Below, piece by piece: positions 1-9,147 of a stretch of 64,000 nt of DNA (position 1 is the stretch's first letter; each line of letters starts with the position of its first letter). Under the pieces are notes generated by a model that saw nothing but the letters and a program-made list of their open reading frames with translations, searched no databases and was not told the origin of the DNA. The DNA lies in assembly GCA_938017505.1 (NCBI GenBank), contig CALIKV010000005.1, positions 1 to 64,000 of the forward strand, read 5' to 3'. The translations under genes and the position numbers were made by a program. The DNA is from an uncultured Sulfolobales archaeon. Its GTDB lineage: Archaea > Thermoproteota > Thermoprotei_A > Sulfolobales > NBVN01.

Positions 1-301
1 CGTCCAGGTGTGTGAGTATCCAAAGCCTGGGGGCTTCAGGGTCCGTGCCGTGGTAGTACGCGATCACGTTCGGCCTAACCCCTCCCTCAGCCCTCGGGTC
101 CGGCGCGTCATACCTCTCAACTCTGTCGAACGGCCATCCCCTGATCAGCTCCAGAAGCCCTAGAGCCTTCGAGTACTCGCCAAAGCCACCGTTGTCTGGT
201 CCAACTGCAGGAACTTCGATTAAACTCATCAAAGTCTCAACTATCTCGTCCTCACTAGCTTCTAGTCTTGCGGAAACCTTAGTAACGACTTCGCGTACCA
301 T
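1..301 (-). CDS. M20-family metallopeptidase/deacylase, N-terminal part (runs off the left edge)
   Basis: This ORF is absent from the supplied track because it has no stop in the window. Reading the minus strand from an ATG at 301 gives about 100 residues starting MVREVVTKVSARL and reaching WILTHLD at the edge. 'Tx-H-x-D' after a hydrophobic strand is the first metal-ligand motif of M20 zinc peptidases (ArgE/DapE/CPG2-like amidohydrolases), and the preceding SLIEVPAVGPDNGG fits the family's conserved N-terminal 'iPs' region. It is therefore probably a cytoplasmic di-zinc peptidase or N-acyl amino acid deacylase. The catalytic Glu pair and the dimerisation domain lie outside the window, so substrate cannot be judged. 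It faces away from the ABC transporter that follows. Confidence 0.7.
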   Translation of the reverse strand, partial: MVREVVTKVSARLEASEDEIVETLMSLIEVPAVGPDNGGFGEYSKALGLLELIRGWPFDRVERYDAPDPRAEGGVRPNVIAYYHGTDPEAPRLWILTHLD

Positions 302-578
302 TACTGAACCCAGTGAATATCCAAGCGATTAAATAAATTAAACTCAAGGGTGGAGTTGAAGGACTTTATTCTAAGTAATCGAGAACAACGCTTGTTGACG
401 AGGGTAAAGATTCAATTCTTATGATGGTTTGTCGCTTTACTTCGTCTCACCTACATTCTCACTCAGGATCTCATAATGCCTAAGAAGTTTTCAGGAGTCT
501 ACATAATCGCGATAACAGAGGAACTAGGAATGATATTATATCTTTGTACACCTAAATTAAACAAACTCAATGCTCATC
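302..578. other. Divergent intergenic region, no gene seen
   Basis: AT-rich spacer between the divergently transcribed peptidase and ABC-transporter genes. I see no ORF with a usable start, no RNA gene and no convincing inverted repeat. It should hold the promoters of both flanking transcription units. Confidence 0.5.
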
Positions 579-586
579 TTTATTAA
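579..586 (+). promoter_or_regulatory. TATA box for the ABC-importer operon
   Basis: TTTATTAA centred about 26 bases before the GTG at 609. With the usual archaeal TATA-to-start spacing the transcript would begin at or within a few bases of that GTG, so the message is probably leaderless. This supports 609 as the true start. Confidence 0.45.
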
Positions 587-608
587 CTCTCGTTATTAAA
601 TACTTATT

Positions 609-2411
609 GTGATACCAGTGTATGGTCGATTTAGACTCGGTCTTAGTAAGCTTTACATAGCAGTCATATTGGTTGTGGTGGTTGTTGCCATCATAGCTGC
701 GGTCACGTACATCACCACTCCTACTGTGCCTACTACAACCCCTACTACGCCAACCACTCCCGTAACTACCCCTACAACTCCTACAACCCCAACAACCCCA
801 ACAACCCCCACAACTCCTGTAACCACTCCTACAACCCCAACAACACCACCTGTAGAGAGACTCTTAAGGTTCTCGAACGCTAATGTTCCGAATCTAGATC
901 CCGCTGTTGGAAGCGATGAAGCTAGCGCTATCTATTTCATAAACGTCTACGACACATTGCTGTATCCGCTCCCTAACGGCACACTGATCCCCCACGTTGC
1001 CGAGAGGTGGTCTGTTTCTGAGGACGGTCTTGTGTGGACCTTTTACATAAGGAGAGGGATTAAATTCCACTACACCGGCAGAGAGTTAACGGCACGTGAC
1101 GTTGAATTCTCGCTGAGAAGGCTTTTCACAATAGGTCGTGGGTTCGCGTACTTATTCACACCGACCGTAGATATAAACAAGACTAAGGTGTTGGATGACT
1201 ACACCATACAAATAGTTTTGAAGAAGCCCTTCGGTCCATTCCCGTATATACTGCTGAGGTTATACATACTGGATAGCGAGCTCGTGATACGGAACATAAA
1301 GACTCCAGGACCTTATGGAGAGCTCGGCGATTACGGCACGGAATGGCTTGCGGGAGGTCTCGCTGACGCCGGTTCCGGACCCTACACCCTTGCTGAGTAT
1401 AGAAGAGGGGAGTCAGTTGTCCTACGTAAGTACGCAGGCTGGTGGGGCAAGTACGCTCCTAACGCCCCCGACAGAGTGATAATGCTAGGCACTACTGAAC
1501 CTACAACTATACTAACACTCATGACTAGGAGGGAACTCGAGATCACTGATACATGGCAGTCCATAGAGAACTACGAAGCCATGAGCAGGATTAATGGGAT
1601 CCGGTTAACCACACTCCCGACGTTGCGGGGATTCTACTTCATGATGAACACGCAGAAACCACCGCTGGACGACGTTCACGTGAGGAAGGCAATATCCCTT
1701 GCGTTTGATTACGAAGCTGCTATAGAGGGTATTAACCCCTATCAGAAGAGGGGTTGGGGACCTGTTCCAAGCACTTTAGTGGGGTTCTGTCAGCCTCCAG
1801 TGGTCCTCGAGAGGAACGTCACCGCAGCCGTGGAGGAGTTGAAGAAATCAAAGTACTGGGGTAGCTTAAGCGAGTATCCCATAGTCATCTGGTGGGTTGC
1901 TGAGGTTCCGTGGGAGGAGAGAGCTGCACTATTGTTTAAGGCGAACCTGGAGGAGATAGGCCTTAGGGTAGATGTCGTTAAGCAGCCTTGGCTCTCAGTA
2001 GTCCAGGGCTTGAGCACTCTGGAGACATCACCTCACGTGGTTACGGTGATTAACACTGCGGACTACATGGAAGCAGGTGCAATGCTCATGAAGAGATATC
2101 ACAGCTCGGCTTACGGGAAATTCTACCAGAACGAGTGGCTCTACCTACCTGAACTCGATAGGATGATTGAAGACGCCATAGCAACAGTAGACCTGAACAG
2201 TAGACTGGAGAAGTACTGTGAGATACAACACTACGTATTCAACCTTTACCCAACGCTCTACGTGTATGACTACGTTGACCTCAGGGCTTACCAGGCGTAC
2301 TACGTCGACTTCCCGGCTGCTAGAGGAGAAGCCGCGCCCCTCTTGGGGTACCACCTGGAGTGTAGGTGGATACAGGTATACCCTGAGAAGAGGGCTGAGT
2401 TGTTGAAGTAA
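609..2411 (+). CDS. ABC transporter substrate-binding protein, family 5 (peptide/nickel type)
   Basis: Extracytoplasmic receptor of a peptide/nickel/oligosaccharide importer (SBP family 5). Residues about 12-37 form one hydrophobic N-terminal segment (membrane anchor or signal), followed by a roughly 40-residue Thr/Pro repeat linker (TPTTPTTP), the usual crenarchaeal way of tethering a binding protein above the membrane and a likely O-glycosylated spacer. The family-5 signature follows: the fold starts at LRFSNANVPNLDPAVG, then VAERWSVSEDGLVWTF and IRRGIKFHYTGRELTARDVEFS. About 600 residues is normal for the family. No lipobox Cys is visible. It is first in an operon with two permeases and two ATPases. 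Ligand is unknown; archaeal members may bind sugars as well as peptides. Confidence 0.9.
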   Translation: MIPVYGRFRLGLSKLYIAVILVVVVVAIIAAVTYITTPTVPTTTPTTPTTPVTTPTTPTTPTTPTTPTTPVTTPTTPTTPPVERLLRFSNANVPNLDPAVGSDEASAIYFINVYDTLLYPLPNGTLIPHVAERWSVSEDGLVWTFYIRRGIKFHYTGRELTARDVEFSLRRLFTIGRGFAYLFTPTVDINKTKVLDDYTIQIVLKKPFGPFPYILLRLYILDSELVIRNIKTPGPYGELGDYGTEWLAGGLADAGSGPYTLAEYRRGESVVLRKYAGWWGKYAPNAPDRVIMLGTTEPTTILTLMTRRELEITDTWQSIENYEAMSRINGIRLTTLPTLRGFYFMMNTQKPPLDDVHVRKAISLAFDYEAAIEGINPYQKRGWGPVPSTLVGFCQPPVVLERNVTAAVEELKKSKYWGSLSEYPIVIWWVAEVPWEERAALLFKANLEEIGLRVDVVKQPWLSVVQGLSTLETSPHVVTVINTADYMEAGAMLMKRYHSSAYGKFYQNEWLYLPELDRMIEDAIATVDLNSRLEKYCEIQHYVFNLYPTLYVYDYVDLRAYQAYYVDFPAARGEAAPLLGYHLECRWIQVYPEKRAELLK

Positions 2412-2420
2412 TACGCTTCG

Positions 2421-3497
2421 GTGAAGGCACAGGTGCGTAGGATGGGTAAAACAAAGGCATTTTTTAAGTCGATATACAAGAACGTCTTCGTTAGGAGAGC
2501 TCTGCGGTCTCTCCTCTCCCTGTTGGGGCTCTCTCTGTTAATATTCATCTTAGCTAGGGTTCTGCCTGGAGACCCGATTAAGACCGCTCTCGGGCCTGAC
2601 ATACCTGAGGAGGTCGTTGAGAGATATAGGGAGATGCTTAACTTGAATAAACCGCTTTACCTTCAGTACTTCTACTGGCTCATGGACGTCTTCCAGCTTA
2701 AGCTGGGTAGGTCCTTGGTAACTATTAGGGATGTAAGTGCGGACATTACGGATTTCTTCCCCGCAACCCTAGAATTGCTGCTTGCTTCAGCAGTGTTCCG
2801 CATAATCGTCGCGTTTCCGTTAGGTGTGTTAAGTGGGAGGAAGCCTGGAGCCACCATGGATAACGCTATAAGGGTTCTAGCGTATGTCGGGATATGCATA
2901 CCTACCTTCGGGTGGGCTATCATACTCCAACTTGTCTTCGCGTACTGGCTTAACTGGCTCCCAGCCATTGGTAGAATTTCCGAGGAATTCATGGGCATTC
3001 CTAAAGTAACAGGGCTCATGACTATTGACTCGTTAATAAGCGGAAATGTCCCTGCTTTCATAGACGTCTTGAAGCATTTGTTGATACCCACCGTAGCTCT
3101 ATCTATAGGTGGGGCTGTTCAGGAGGCCAGGATCCTGAGGGCAGGCATGATTGAGAACATCAGCAGGGATTACGTGCTTAACATGAAGTCGCACGGCATT
3201 CCTGAGAGGATAATATACTTTAAGTATGTCCTTAAGCCTTCTATCATAGCCGTAGTCCCAACTATGGGTTTAGATGTAGCGTCCACGGTCGGCAACGCCT
3301 TCTTAGTTGAGTCAATATGTAACTGGCCAGGGATGTCCAGGTACGGGATGATGGCTATGTTGAGGAAGGATCTAAACGCGATAGTAGGGGTGGTGCTCGT
3401 CATAGGCATTGTCTATATAGTCATAAACACTATAACGGATATAATACTTTACGCGATTGACCCGCGGATCAGACTCAAGGAGCGTGGGGAGTCTTGA
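2421..3497 (+). CDS. dppB: ABC transporter permease, DppB/OppB type
   Basis: Integral membrane subunit of the importer. The N-terminal helix near residues 29-46 (LLSLLGLSLLIFILARVLPG) leads into the DppB signature ARVLPGDPIKTALGP. The cytoplasmic EAA loop that docks on the ATPases is seen around EARILRAGMIENISRDYVLNMKSHG, and the C-terminal part has the family's NAFLVESICNWPGMSRYGMMA. About six membrane segments and 358 residues fit. The start is GTG nine bases after the receptor gene; an internal ATG seven codons on is an alternative. It overlaps dppC by one base (TGATG), so translational coupling is likely. Confidence 0.9.
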   Translation: MKAQVRRMGKTKAFFKSIYKNVFVRRALRSLLSLLGLSLLIFILARVLPGDPIKTALGPDIPEEVVERYREMLNLNKPLYLQYFYWLMDVFQLKLGRSLVTIRDVSADITDFFPATLELLLASAVFRIIVAFPLGVLSGRKPGATMDNAIRVLAYVGICIPTFGWAIILQLVFAYWLNWLPAIGRISEEFMGIPKVTGLMTIDSLISGNVPAFIDVLKHLLIPTVALSIGGAVQEARILRAGMIENISRDYVLNMKSHGIPERIIYFKYVLKPSIIAVVPTMGLDVASTVGNAFLVESICNWPGMSRYGMMAMLRKDLNAIVGVVLVIGIVYIVINTITDIILYAIDPRIRLKERGES

Positions 3498-4387
3498 TGA
3501 GCAGCGATTACAGTGCTGTAGCCCGTAAAGAGAGGGAGGTGAGGTTGGAGAACCTGAAGAGGGCGTGGTTTAGGTTCTCCAGAAATAAGCTGGCTGTAGC
3601 AGGTCTAGTCATATTCGTAACCATAGTGACAATGGCCTCGTTAGCTGAATACATAACACCGTACCCAAGCCACGCAGGTCTCTACATAAACTTTAAGGAA
3701 AAGTACCAACCTCCTAACCCAAACCACATACTCGGGACTGACATGTACGGTAGGGACGTGTTCACAAGGGTTGTTTTCGGGTTTAGGTACGCCCTCATGA
3801 TGGTTGGGGTGGTGCTCGGGATAGTGGTCCCTGTGGGAACAGTCCTAGGATTGCTCGCAGGTTACTATAAGGGCACTTTAATTGATCACGTGATTAACGG
3901 GGCGTCGGAGGTATTCGTGGCAGTTCCACCGTTAGTCCTAGCGCTCGCCATATGCTCGGTGCTGGAGCCTAACGTGCTTAACGCGTTACTAGCGATAACG
4001 CTCATGTGGTGGCCCTGGTACACGAGAATGATATACTCGGTGACTTCCTCGCTGCGTAATGAGCCCTACGTCTGGGCAGCTAAAGCCCTCGGCATGAGAA
4101 CCACGACTATACTCTTCAAGGAGCTCCTGCCCAACATGTTGGGACCCATACTGACTAAAGCAACGCTCGATGCCAGCTGGGTCATAATAATAGGCGCCTC
4201 CATAAGCTTCGTAGGTCTCGGTGCGCAACCCCCGACACCGGACCTGGGAACGATGCTCTCGGAATACTGCCGCTACCTACCGGCTTATTGGTGGATGACT
4301 TTAGGACCTTTACTTGGCATCGTAGCGCTTGTGCTCTCTTTCAACCTGATGGGCGATGGCTTTAGAGACGTCTTCGCCGGTGAGTAA
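3497..4387 (+). CDS. dppC: ABC transporter permease, DppC/OppC type
   Basis: Second permease of the peptide-type importer. It has the OppC N-terminal region (RFSRNKLAVAGLVIFV), the extracytoplasmic HILGTDMYGRDVFTRVVFG block typical of DppC, and the EAA loop (YVWAAKALGMRTTTILFKELLPN). The C-terminus ends in the family motif SFNLMGDGFRDVF. The track starts at a TTG (3494), but the next codon is an ATG at 3497 overlapping the dppB stop (TGATG), which I prefer. The length, 296 residues, is normal. Confidence 0.9.
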   Translation: MSSDYSAVARKEREVRLENLKRAWFRFSRNKLAVAGLVIFVTIVTMASLAEYITPYPSHAGLYINFKEKYQPPNPNHILGTDMYGRDVFTRVVFGFRYALMMVGVVLGIVVPVGTVLGLLAGYYKGTLIDHVINGASEVFVAVPPLVLALAICSVLEPNVLNALLAITLMWWPWYTRMIYSVTSSLRNEPYVWAAKALGMRTTTILFKELLPNMLGPILTKATLDASWVIIIGASISFVGLGAQPPTPDLGTMLSEYCRYLPAYWWMTLGPLLGIVALVLSFNLMGDGFRDVFAGE

Positions 4388-4389
4388 GC

Positions 4390-5367
4390 ATGAACTTGCT
4401 TGAAGTGAGGAACCTACGCGTGAACTACAGGAGCTACTGGTACACCTATCACGTTTTGAACGATGTATCGCTTCAAGTGAGCCAGGGAGATAAAGTAGGC
4501 TTGATAGGCGAGTCAGGTAGCGGAAAGACGACGCTCCTGAAATCAATACTTCAGATACTACCACCTCAAGGCAGGATAGTGAGTGGAGAGGTGTTGTGGA
4601 AAGGAACAGACCTCCTTAAGGTCAGTAAGGACTACGTAACGAACGTTAGAAGGAAGGAAGTAGGGATGATCTTTCAGGACCCTCTAGGCGCTCTCAACCC
4701 CGTCTTCAAGGTGAAGGAACAGTTTCTTGACATACTTAGGCACTCACATAGCGATCACGATAAGTCAGATCACTTGAGCTTAGCTGAGGAGCTCCTACGT
4801 AGTGTCATGCTCCCTGACACGGCAAGGGTTCTAGAGTCCTACCCGTTCCAGTTAAGCGGTGGGATGAGACAGAGGGTAATCATCGCGATGGCACTTGCCT
4901 CCGCTAGAGATCTTCTGCTAGCTGATGAACCGACTACCAACCTAGACGTAACCATACAGGATCAGATACTTCGACTCATAGGCGAACTAGTGGTGAAGAG
5001 AGGTTTAAGCATGATACTTGTCTCCCATGCGTTAGGTATGGTAGCTAAGATGACGCATAGGGTGTACGTAATGTACGCGGGTAGCATAGTTGAGGAGGCA
5101 CCAACGCTGAAGTTGTTCAGCGAACCCCTACATCCCTACACCAGCATGCTCATTGAGAGCGCGCCAAGACTCGCCAGCACACGTCTCGGTGAGGGGATAA
5201 AGGGCAATCCCCCTGACTACAGGTACCCGCCCTCAGGATGTAGGTTTCATCCTAGATGCCCTTACGCCACCGGTATATGTAAGGAGGTGAGACCTCCTAA
5301 CGTTGAGGTCTCTAAACACAGGTATGTGGCGTGCCACATGTACAGTGAAGGGGCTGGAGGAGGATAG
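4390..5367 (+). CDS. dppD: ABC transporter ATP-binding protein, DppD/OppD type
   Basis: ATPase subunit energising the importer. Walker A is GESGSGKTT, the Q-loop is FQDPLGALNP, the signature is LSGGMRQR and Walker B is LLLADEPTTNLD. The C-terminal oligopeptide-transporter extension carries four cysteines (GCRFHPRCPYATGIC and VACHM); homologous DppD proteins bind a [4Fe-4S] cluster there, so a cluster is plausible here but inferred. Starts with ATG two bases after the dppC stop. Confidence 0.92.
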   Translation: MNLLEVRNLRVNYRSYWYTYHVLNDVSLQVSQGDKVGLIGESGSGKTTLLKSILQILPPQGRIVSGEVLWKGTDLLKVSKDYVTNVRRKEVGMIFQDPLGALNPVFKVKEQFLDILRHSHSDHDKSDHLSLAEELLRSVMLPDTARVLESYPFQLSGGMRQRVIIAMALASARDLLLADEPTTNLDVTIQDQILRLIGELVVKRGLSMILVSHALGMVAKMTHRVYVMYAGSIVEEAPTLKLFSEPLHPYTSMLIESAPRLASTRLGEGIKGNPPDYRYPPSGCRFHPRCPYATGICKEVRPPNVEVSKHRYVACHMYSEGAGGG

Positions 5368-5370
5368 GTG

Positions 5371-6378
5371 ATGGTAATGCAAGATGACGACGATTCAAGC
5401 AGGGGTTCAGAAGCTCTCCTCACGGTGAGGAACCTTAAGAAATACTTCAGGACTTCAAAGGGTCTAGTTAGGGCAGTGGATGGCGTAACTTTCTCTATGA
5501 GCACCGGGGAGACTCTCGCGTTGGTCGGTGAGTCGGGATCAGGTAAAACAACCACCGCCCACGTCATCATGGGTTTCTACACGCCCACAGAGGGCTTGGT
5601 GATGTATAAGGGTATCAACATAGGGATCCCTATCGAGAAAAGACCTCTCTCATTGAAGAGGGAGATACAGATAGTGTTCCAAGACCCTGCAACATCGCTT
5701 AATCCGAAGAAAACCGTTAAAGACATTCTTGAGACTGCAGTGAAAGTGTACGGAGAGGGTGTGAAGCTTGAGAGGTTTAAGACGATTCTCGAGTTGATGA
5801 GTTATGTTGGGCTTTCTGAGGAGCATCTCTTCAAACGTCCAACAGAGATAGGTGGTGGTGAAAAACAACTAGTGGCTTTGGCGAGGGCCTTAGCCGTTAA
5901 CCCGGCCTTCATAATACTTGACGAGCCCACTTCAGCGCTGGACGTCTCAGCCCAGTCAAAGGTGTTGAGAACTCTCTTGAAAATTCAGAGGGATCGAGGA
6001 GTTTCCTACTTGCTGATAACCCACGATCTAGGCGTCGTTAGAAATATAGCGAGTAGGGTAATAATAATGTATCTTGGCAAGATATGTGAGGAGGCCAGTA
6101 CTGACGAGTTCTTCGGCAGACCGACACATCCCTACACTCAGATGCTCCTCTCCTCCATACCAGCCATGACTGAAGAAGATGAGAGGATCCTACCTACGAG
6201 GATTGAATCACGAGGCGAAATACCTAGCGCGATTAACCCGCCTTCAGGATGTAGGTTCCATACTAGATGTCCTTACGCGATGGAGGTCTGCAGGAAGGAG
6301 GAACCACCTGCGTTCAACGTAGGCGGCTCATCACATATAGTGAATTGCTGGCTTCACTCATCCAATACACGTGTCTAA
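5371..6378 (+). CDS. dppF: ABC transporter ATP-binding protein, DppF/OppF type
   Basis: Partner ATPase of DppD. Walker A GESGSGKTT, Q-loop FQDPATSLNP and Walker B FIILDEPTSALD are intact. The ABC signature is unusual, GGGEKQ instead of the common SGGQ/SGGM, as often seen in one half of asymmetric ABC pairs. The C-terminal extension again has the Cys cluster (GCRFHTRCPYAMEVC plus NCW). The track's GTG at 5368 is followed by ATG at 5371; a GGAGG lies 7-8 bases before the ATG, so I take 5371. Last gene of the operon. Confidence 0.9.
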   Translation: MVMQDDDDSSRGSEALLTVRNLKKYFRTSKGLVRAVDGVTFSMSTGETLALVGESGSGKTTTAHVIMGFYTPTEGLVMYKGINIGIPIEKRPLSLKREIQIVFQDPATSLNPKKTVKDILETAVKVYGEGVKLERFKTILELMSYVGLSEEHLFKRPTEIGGGEKQLVALARALAVNPAFIILDEPTSALDVSAQSKVLRTLLKIQRDRGVSYLLITHDLGVVRNIASRVIIMYLGKICEEASTDEFFGRPTHPYTQMLLSSIPAMTEEDERILPTRIESRGEIPSAINPPSGCRFHTRCPYAMEVCRKEEPPAFNVGGSSHIVNCWLHSSNTRV

Positions 6379-6450
6379 CTTTGTTTCAACAGCGAGCGTT
6401 CTTATGAACCTCAGTAACACGTAGGGAATGGAAGTTGGTACTACCTAGCA

Positions 6451-7086
6451 TTAAGCTCTATGAAGCTCCTGCCCGCGCTTGAAGATCACAACTTCGTCAA
6501 TGCCCCTCCTCTTCCTTAACCTAGGTTCTTCTGAGGGGTATCCGAACGCCATTACGGCTTGAAGCTCGCAATCTTGTGGTGGATTAAGTGTTTTGTCGAA
6601 CTCCTCTTTAAGTAGGAGGGGCACTCCAAGCCATACACTACCTACCCCCAAGAACCACGCTGATATGATCATGTTCTGGAGCGCTGCCGAAAGAGACTGT
6701 ATCGCAAGCACTCTCTCATACTGGAAGTATTCGTCCTTATGCATTCTCTTCCTCAGATCTAGGTAGGCAGCTATATAGAGCGGCGCGTAATACATCCCCT
6801 CATCTATTCTCTTCATCCACTTAACTACGGAGTCTTCCGGGTAGGGTTCTAAGAGGGTCTCCCTAGCGTAGATTTCATGAGCTCTCCTCAACAGTTTATG
6901 TATAGATCTCCTAAGCTCTTCATCAACTATTACCATGAAGAACCACTGCTCACCACCGCCGGCCGTAGGGGCTCTAGTGCCTGCCTCCAGGATCCTCATC
7001 ACGACTTCATCCGGTATGGGGGTGGGTTTAAACCTCCTGATACTAGTTCTCGTGAGCATCGTGTTGAGGCACTGAGCGTTAAGCAC
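6451..7086 (-). CDS. Nitroreductase-family flavoprotein
   Basis: FMN-dependent NAD(P)H oxidoreductase of the nitroreductase fold. The N-terminal FMN-binding pattern RTSIRRFKPTPIPDEVVMRILEAGTRAPTAGG is diagnostic, followed by the QWFFMVIVD strand. The mid region IQSLSAALQNMIISAWFLGVGSVWLG and the C-terminal CELQAVMAFGYPSEEPRLRKR are the other family blocks. At 211 residues it is a stand-alone, normally dimeric, cytoplasmic enzyme. Physiological substrate unknown. Starts at GTG 7086; the gene is convergent with the ABC operon. Confidence 0.88.
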   Translation of the reverse strand: MLNAQCLNTMLTRTSIRRFKPTPIPDEVVMRILEAGTRAPTAGGGEQWFFMVIVDEELRRSIHKLLRRAHEIYARETLLEPYPEDSVVKWMKRIDEGMYYAPLYIAAYLDLRKRMHKDEYFQYERVLAIQSLSAALQNMIISAWFLGVGSVWLGVPLLLKEEFDKTLNPPQDCELQAVMAFGYPSEEPRLRKRRGIDEVVIFKRGQELHRA

Positions 7087-7212
7087 TCACGTATCACCAT
7101 ATCATATAGAATTAGAATTTTAAAATTACTAGAGATGTTAATTAGTAGGAGTGGATGGAAAAGAAAACAACCCTCGCCTCAAAATCACTTAAGGATCCAA
7201 GATCTTAACGGA

Positions 7213-9111
7213 TTAGGCTATTTGACGCGGCCCACGTTTCAGAAAGAGCTCCTTGACTAGTAGAAGTATAAAGATCAGCAGGCCGGCGAGGTTAAGTATC
7301 GTGTTCGGTATTAGCACGAGTATCGATATGCTCAAGAACACTGCTCTCTCTACTAGGCTCAACCTACGTCGTATATAACCAGCTATCCCAATGCTTATAG
7401 CTATAAGTCCTACTAGGGCTTGAGCTACGTGCATTAACCCGAAAATACTGCCAGGATGTAATATGTCGCTGTATACCAGGAAGTACCAGGGAATTACGTA
7501 TAAGGGTGCTGAAGCTTTAAGAGCTTCCAGACTCACTGCCCCTATTGAGGCTTTAGAGAGTGATGCGCCAGCGTAAGACGACACCGCCACCGGAGGTGTG
7601 ATAGCTGATAAACAGGCATAGAAGAATATGAACAGATGCGTCGCCATGCGGTCAAACCCGGCAAATATGAATATCGGTGCTGCTATAGAGGACGTGAGCA
7701 CGTAAGCAGCCGTCGTTGGCATGCCCATCCCTAACAATAAACAGACTAACATAGTGAGAGCTGTTGCCAGCCAGAGGAACCCCATCGACAAGCCCGATAT
7801 CAACACGACTAACTTGCTTCCTAACCCTGTTATCGACAATATACCGACGACTACACCTACACCGGCTAGAACATTAGCTACAGTAATCGCTTCCTTAGGA
7901 GCTTCAGCTAACCCGTTGAGGATCTTTATTAAATCCTTTGGCTTCCTATCTACGAGAGCGATCTTAATGGTCGCTATTATGAAGCACGTTATTATAGAGT
8001 CAAATACAGCGCTTATCACCGAGAGCGTTGTCGCTAACCTGTAAACCAAAACCGCGAGAGGCACTAGCAGGTAGGTATCCTTGATCGTCTCCTTCCAAGT
8101 CAATCTCTGGATAACGCCCACAAGTCCTTCCTTCCTAGCAACTAAATCTATGTATATGTAGATGGCTATGAAGTACAGCAACGCCGGAATTACAGCGGCC
8201 ACACACACGTCCCAGTAGCTAATGCCCAAGGCCTGAGCGATTAAGAATGCCGCTGTGCCCATTATAGGAGGCATTATTTGTGCTCCAGTTCCTGCGAGAG
8301 CTGTTATACCTCCAGCAAAGCTCGCTCTATATCCTAGTTGAGTCATAAGCGGGATTGTGAAGACCCCGGTAGCTAGGACTGCCGTAACTGAAGCGCCTGT
8401 TATAGTCCCGAAAAGGGCGTTAGCAACTACCGTTGCTTTAGCTCCACCCCCTTTCGCTCTCCCTACACCTACCAGGGCTAACTTCATGTAGAAATCACCG
8501 ATCCCTGTCCTGCTGAAGAGTGATGAAAACACTACCAGCAAGAAGACGTACGTCGCTGAGATGAAAAGTAGTGTACCATAGATTCCTGCAGTCCCGATAG
8601 CTATCTGCTCAAAAACGAGTTGAGGACTTACTCTATGCCCTACCTCCGGTATGTATCTTCCTAAGAAGCCGTACGCAGCAATGACTGATATGAATATGGT
8701 TAACGGTAACCCAGCCACTCTCCTAACACCCTCGATAACCAACAATATTAACAAAGTTCCAAACACCACATCCTCGTTAGTCAGTGGTGTGATGTAGGGG
8801 ATCCTAGTATTTATCAAATCGGCTGTTTGAAAGAAATAAACACCAGTAGCGATTACGAGAGCTATTAACACTGCATCTACTAACCTACCCATAGGGGTTT
8901 TTAAGTGTTTGTGAATAAATGTATAGATCAACGCGAACGTTATATGGATTATCATAAGTCTCGTGAGCTCAAAACCGATGTATATGGCATATAACTGAAA
9001 CAAAGTCCACATTAATCCCGTAACATATAATGAAGCTCGCCTTAGGTCAAATCCCCTAACCAGTAATACCTGTTTTAAGTTAGGTATCCTACCAGGCGTG
9101 TAACCGTGCAT
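7213..9111 (-). CDS. TRAP transporter fused permease (DctQ-DctM type, TAXI partner)
   Basis: Large polytopic membrane protein of the fused TRAP permease family (4TM/12TM, COG4666). It contains the DctM hallmarks GAKATVVANALFGTITGASVTAVLATGVFTIPLM and the repeated LLGMGMPTTAAYVLTSSIAAP, plus the family block AITPPVAVSSYAGASL. About 632 residues is full length. It lies 36 bases downstream of a TAXI-type binding protein gene on the same strand, which is the standard pairing for secondary, ion-driven uptake of dicarboxylates, glutamate-like compounds or other organic acids. The start is ATG with GAGG upstream. A broken copy of a related permease lies at 33.5-34.5 kb. Confidence 0.9.
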   Translation of the reverse strand: MHGYTPGRIPNLKQVLLVRGFDLRRASLYVTGLMWTLFQLYAIYIGFELTRLMIIHITFALIYTFIHKHLKTPMGRLVDAVLIALVIATGVYFFQTADLINTRIPYITPLTNEDVVFGTLLILLVIEGVRRVAGLPLTIFISVIAAYGFLGRYIPEVGHRVSPQLVFEQIAIGTAGIYGTLLFISATYVFLLVVFSSLFSRTGIGDFYMKLALVGVGRAKGGGAKATVVANALFGTITGASVTAVLATGVFTIPLMTQLGYRASFAGGITALAGTGAQIMPPIMGTAAFLIAQALGISYWDVCVAAVIPALLYFIAIYIYIDLVARKEGLVGVIQRLTWKETIKDTYLLVPLAVLVYRLATTLSVISAVFDSIITCFIIATIKIALVDRKPKDLIKILNGLAEAPKEAITVANVLAGVGVVVGILSITGLGSKLVVLISGLSMGFLWLATALTMLVCLLLGMGMPTTAAYVLTSSIAAPIFIFAGFDRMATHLFIFFYACLSAITPPVAVSSYAGASLSKASIGAVSLEALKASAPLYVIPWYFLVYSDILHPGSIFGLMHVAQALVGLIAISIGIAGYIRRRLSLVERAVFLSISILVLIPNTILNLAGLLIFILLLVKELFLKRGPRQIA

Positions 9112-9147
9112 CTCGAAAACCTCTTTAGGTAAAAACTAGTATTGATC

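Noticed and set aside
727-850. ACAACCCC-type tandem repeats as a DNA-level repeat array
   Set aside because: They encode the Thr/Pro tether of the binding protein, so codon-level low complexity explains them.
2672-3091. 139-codon minus-strand ORF inside dppB
   Set aside because: Antisense shadow; dppB is full length with all family motifs.
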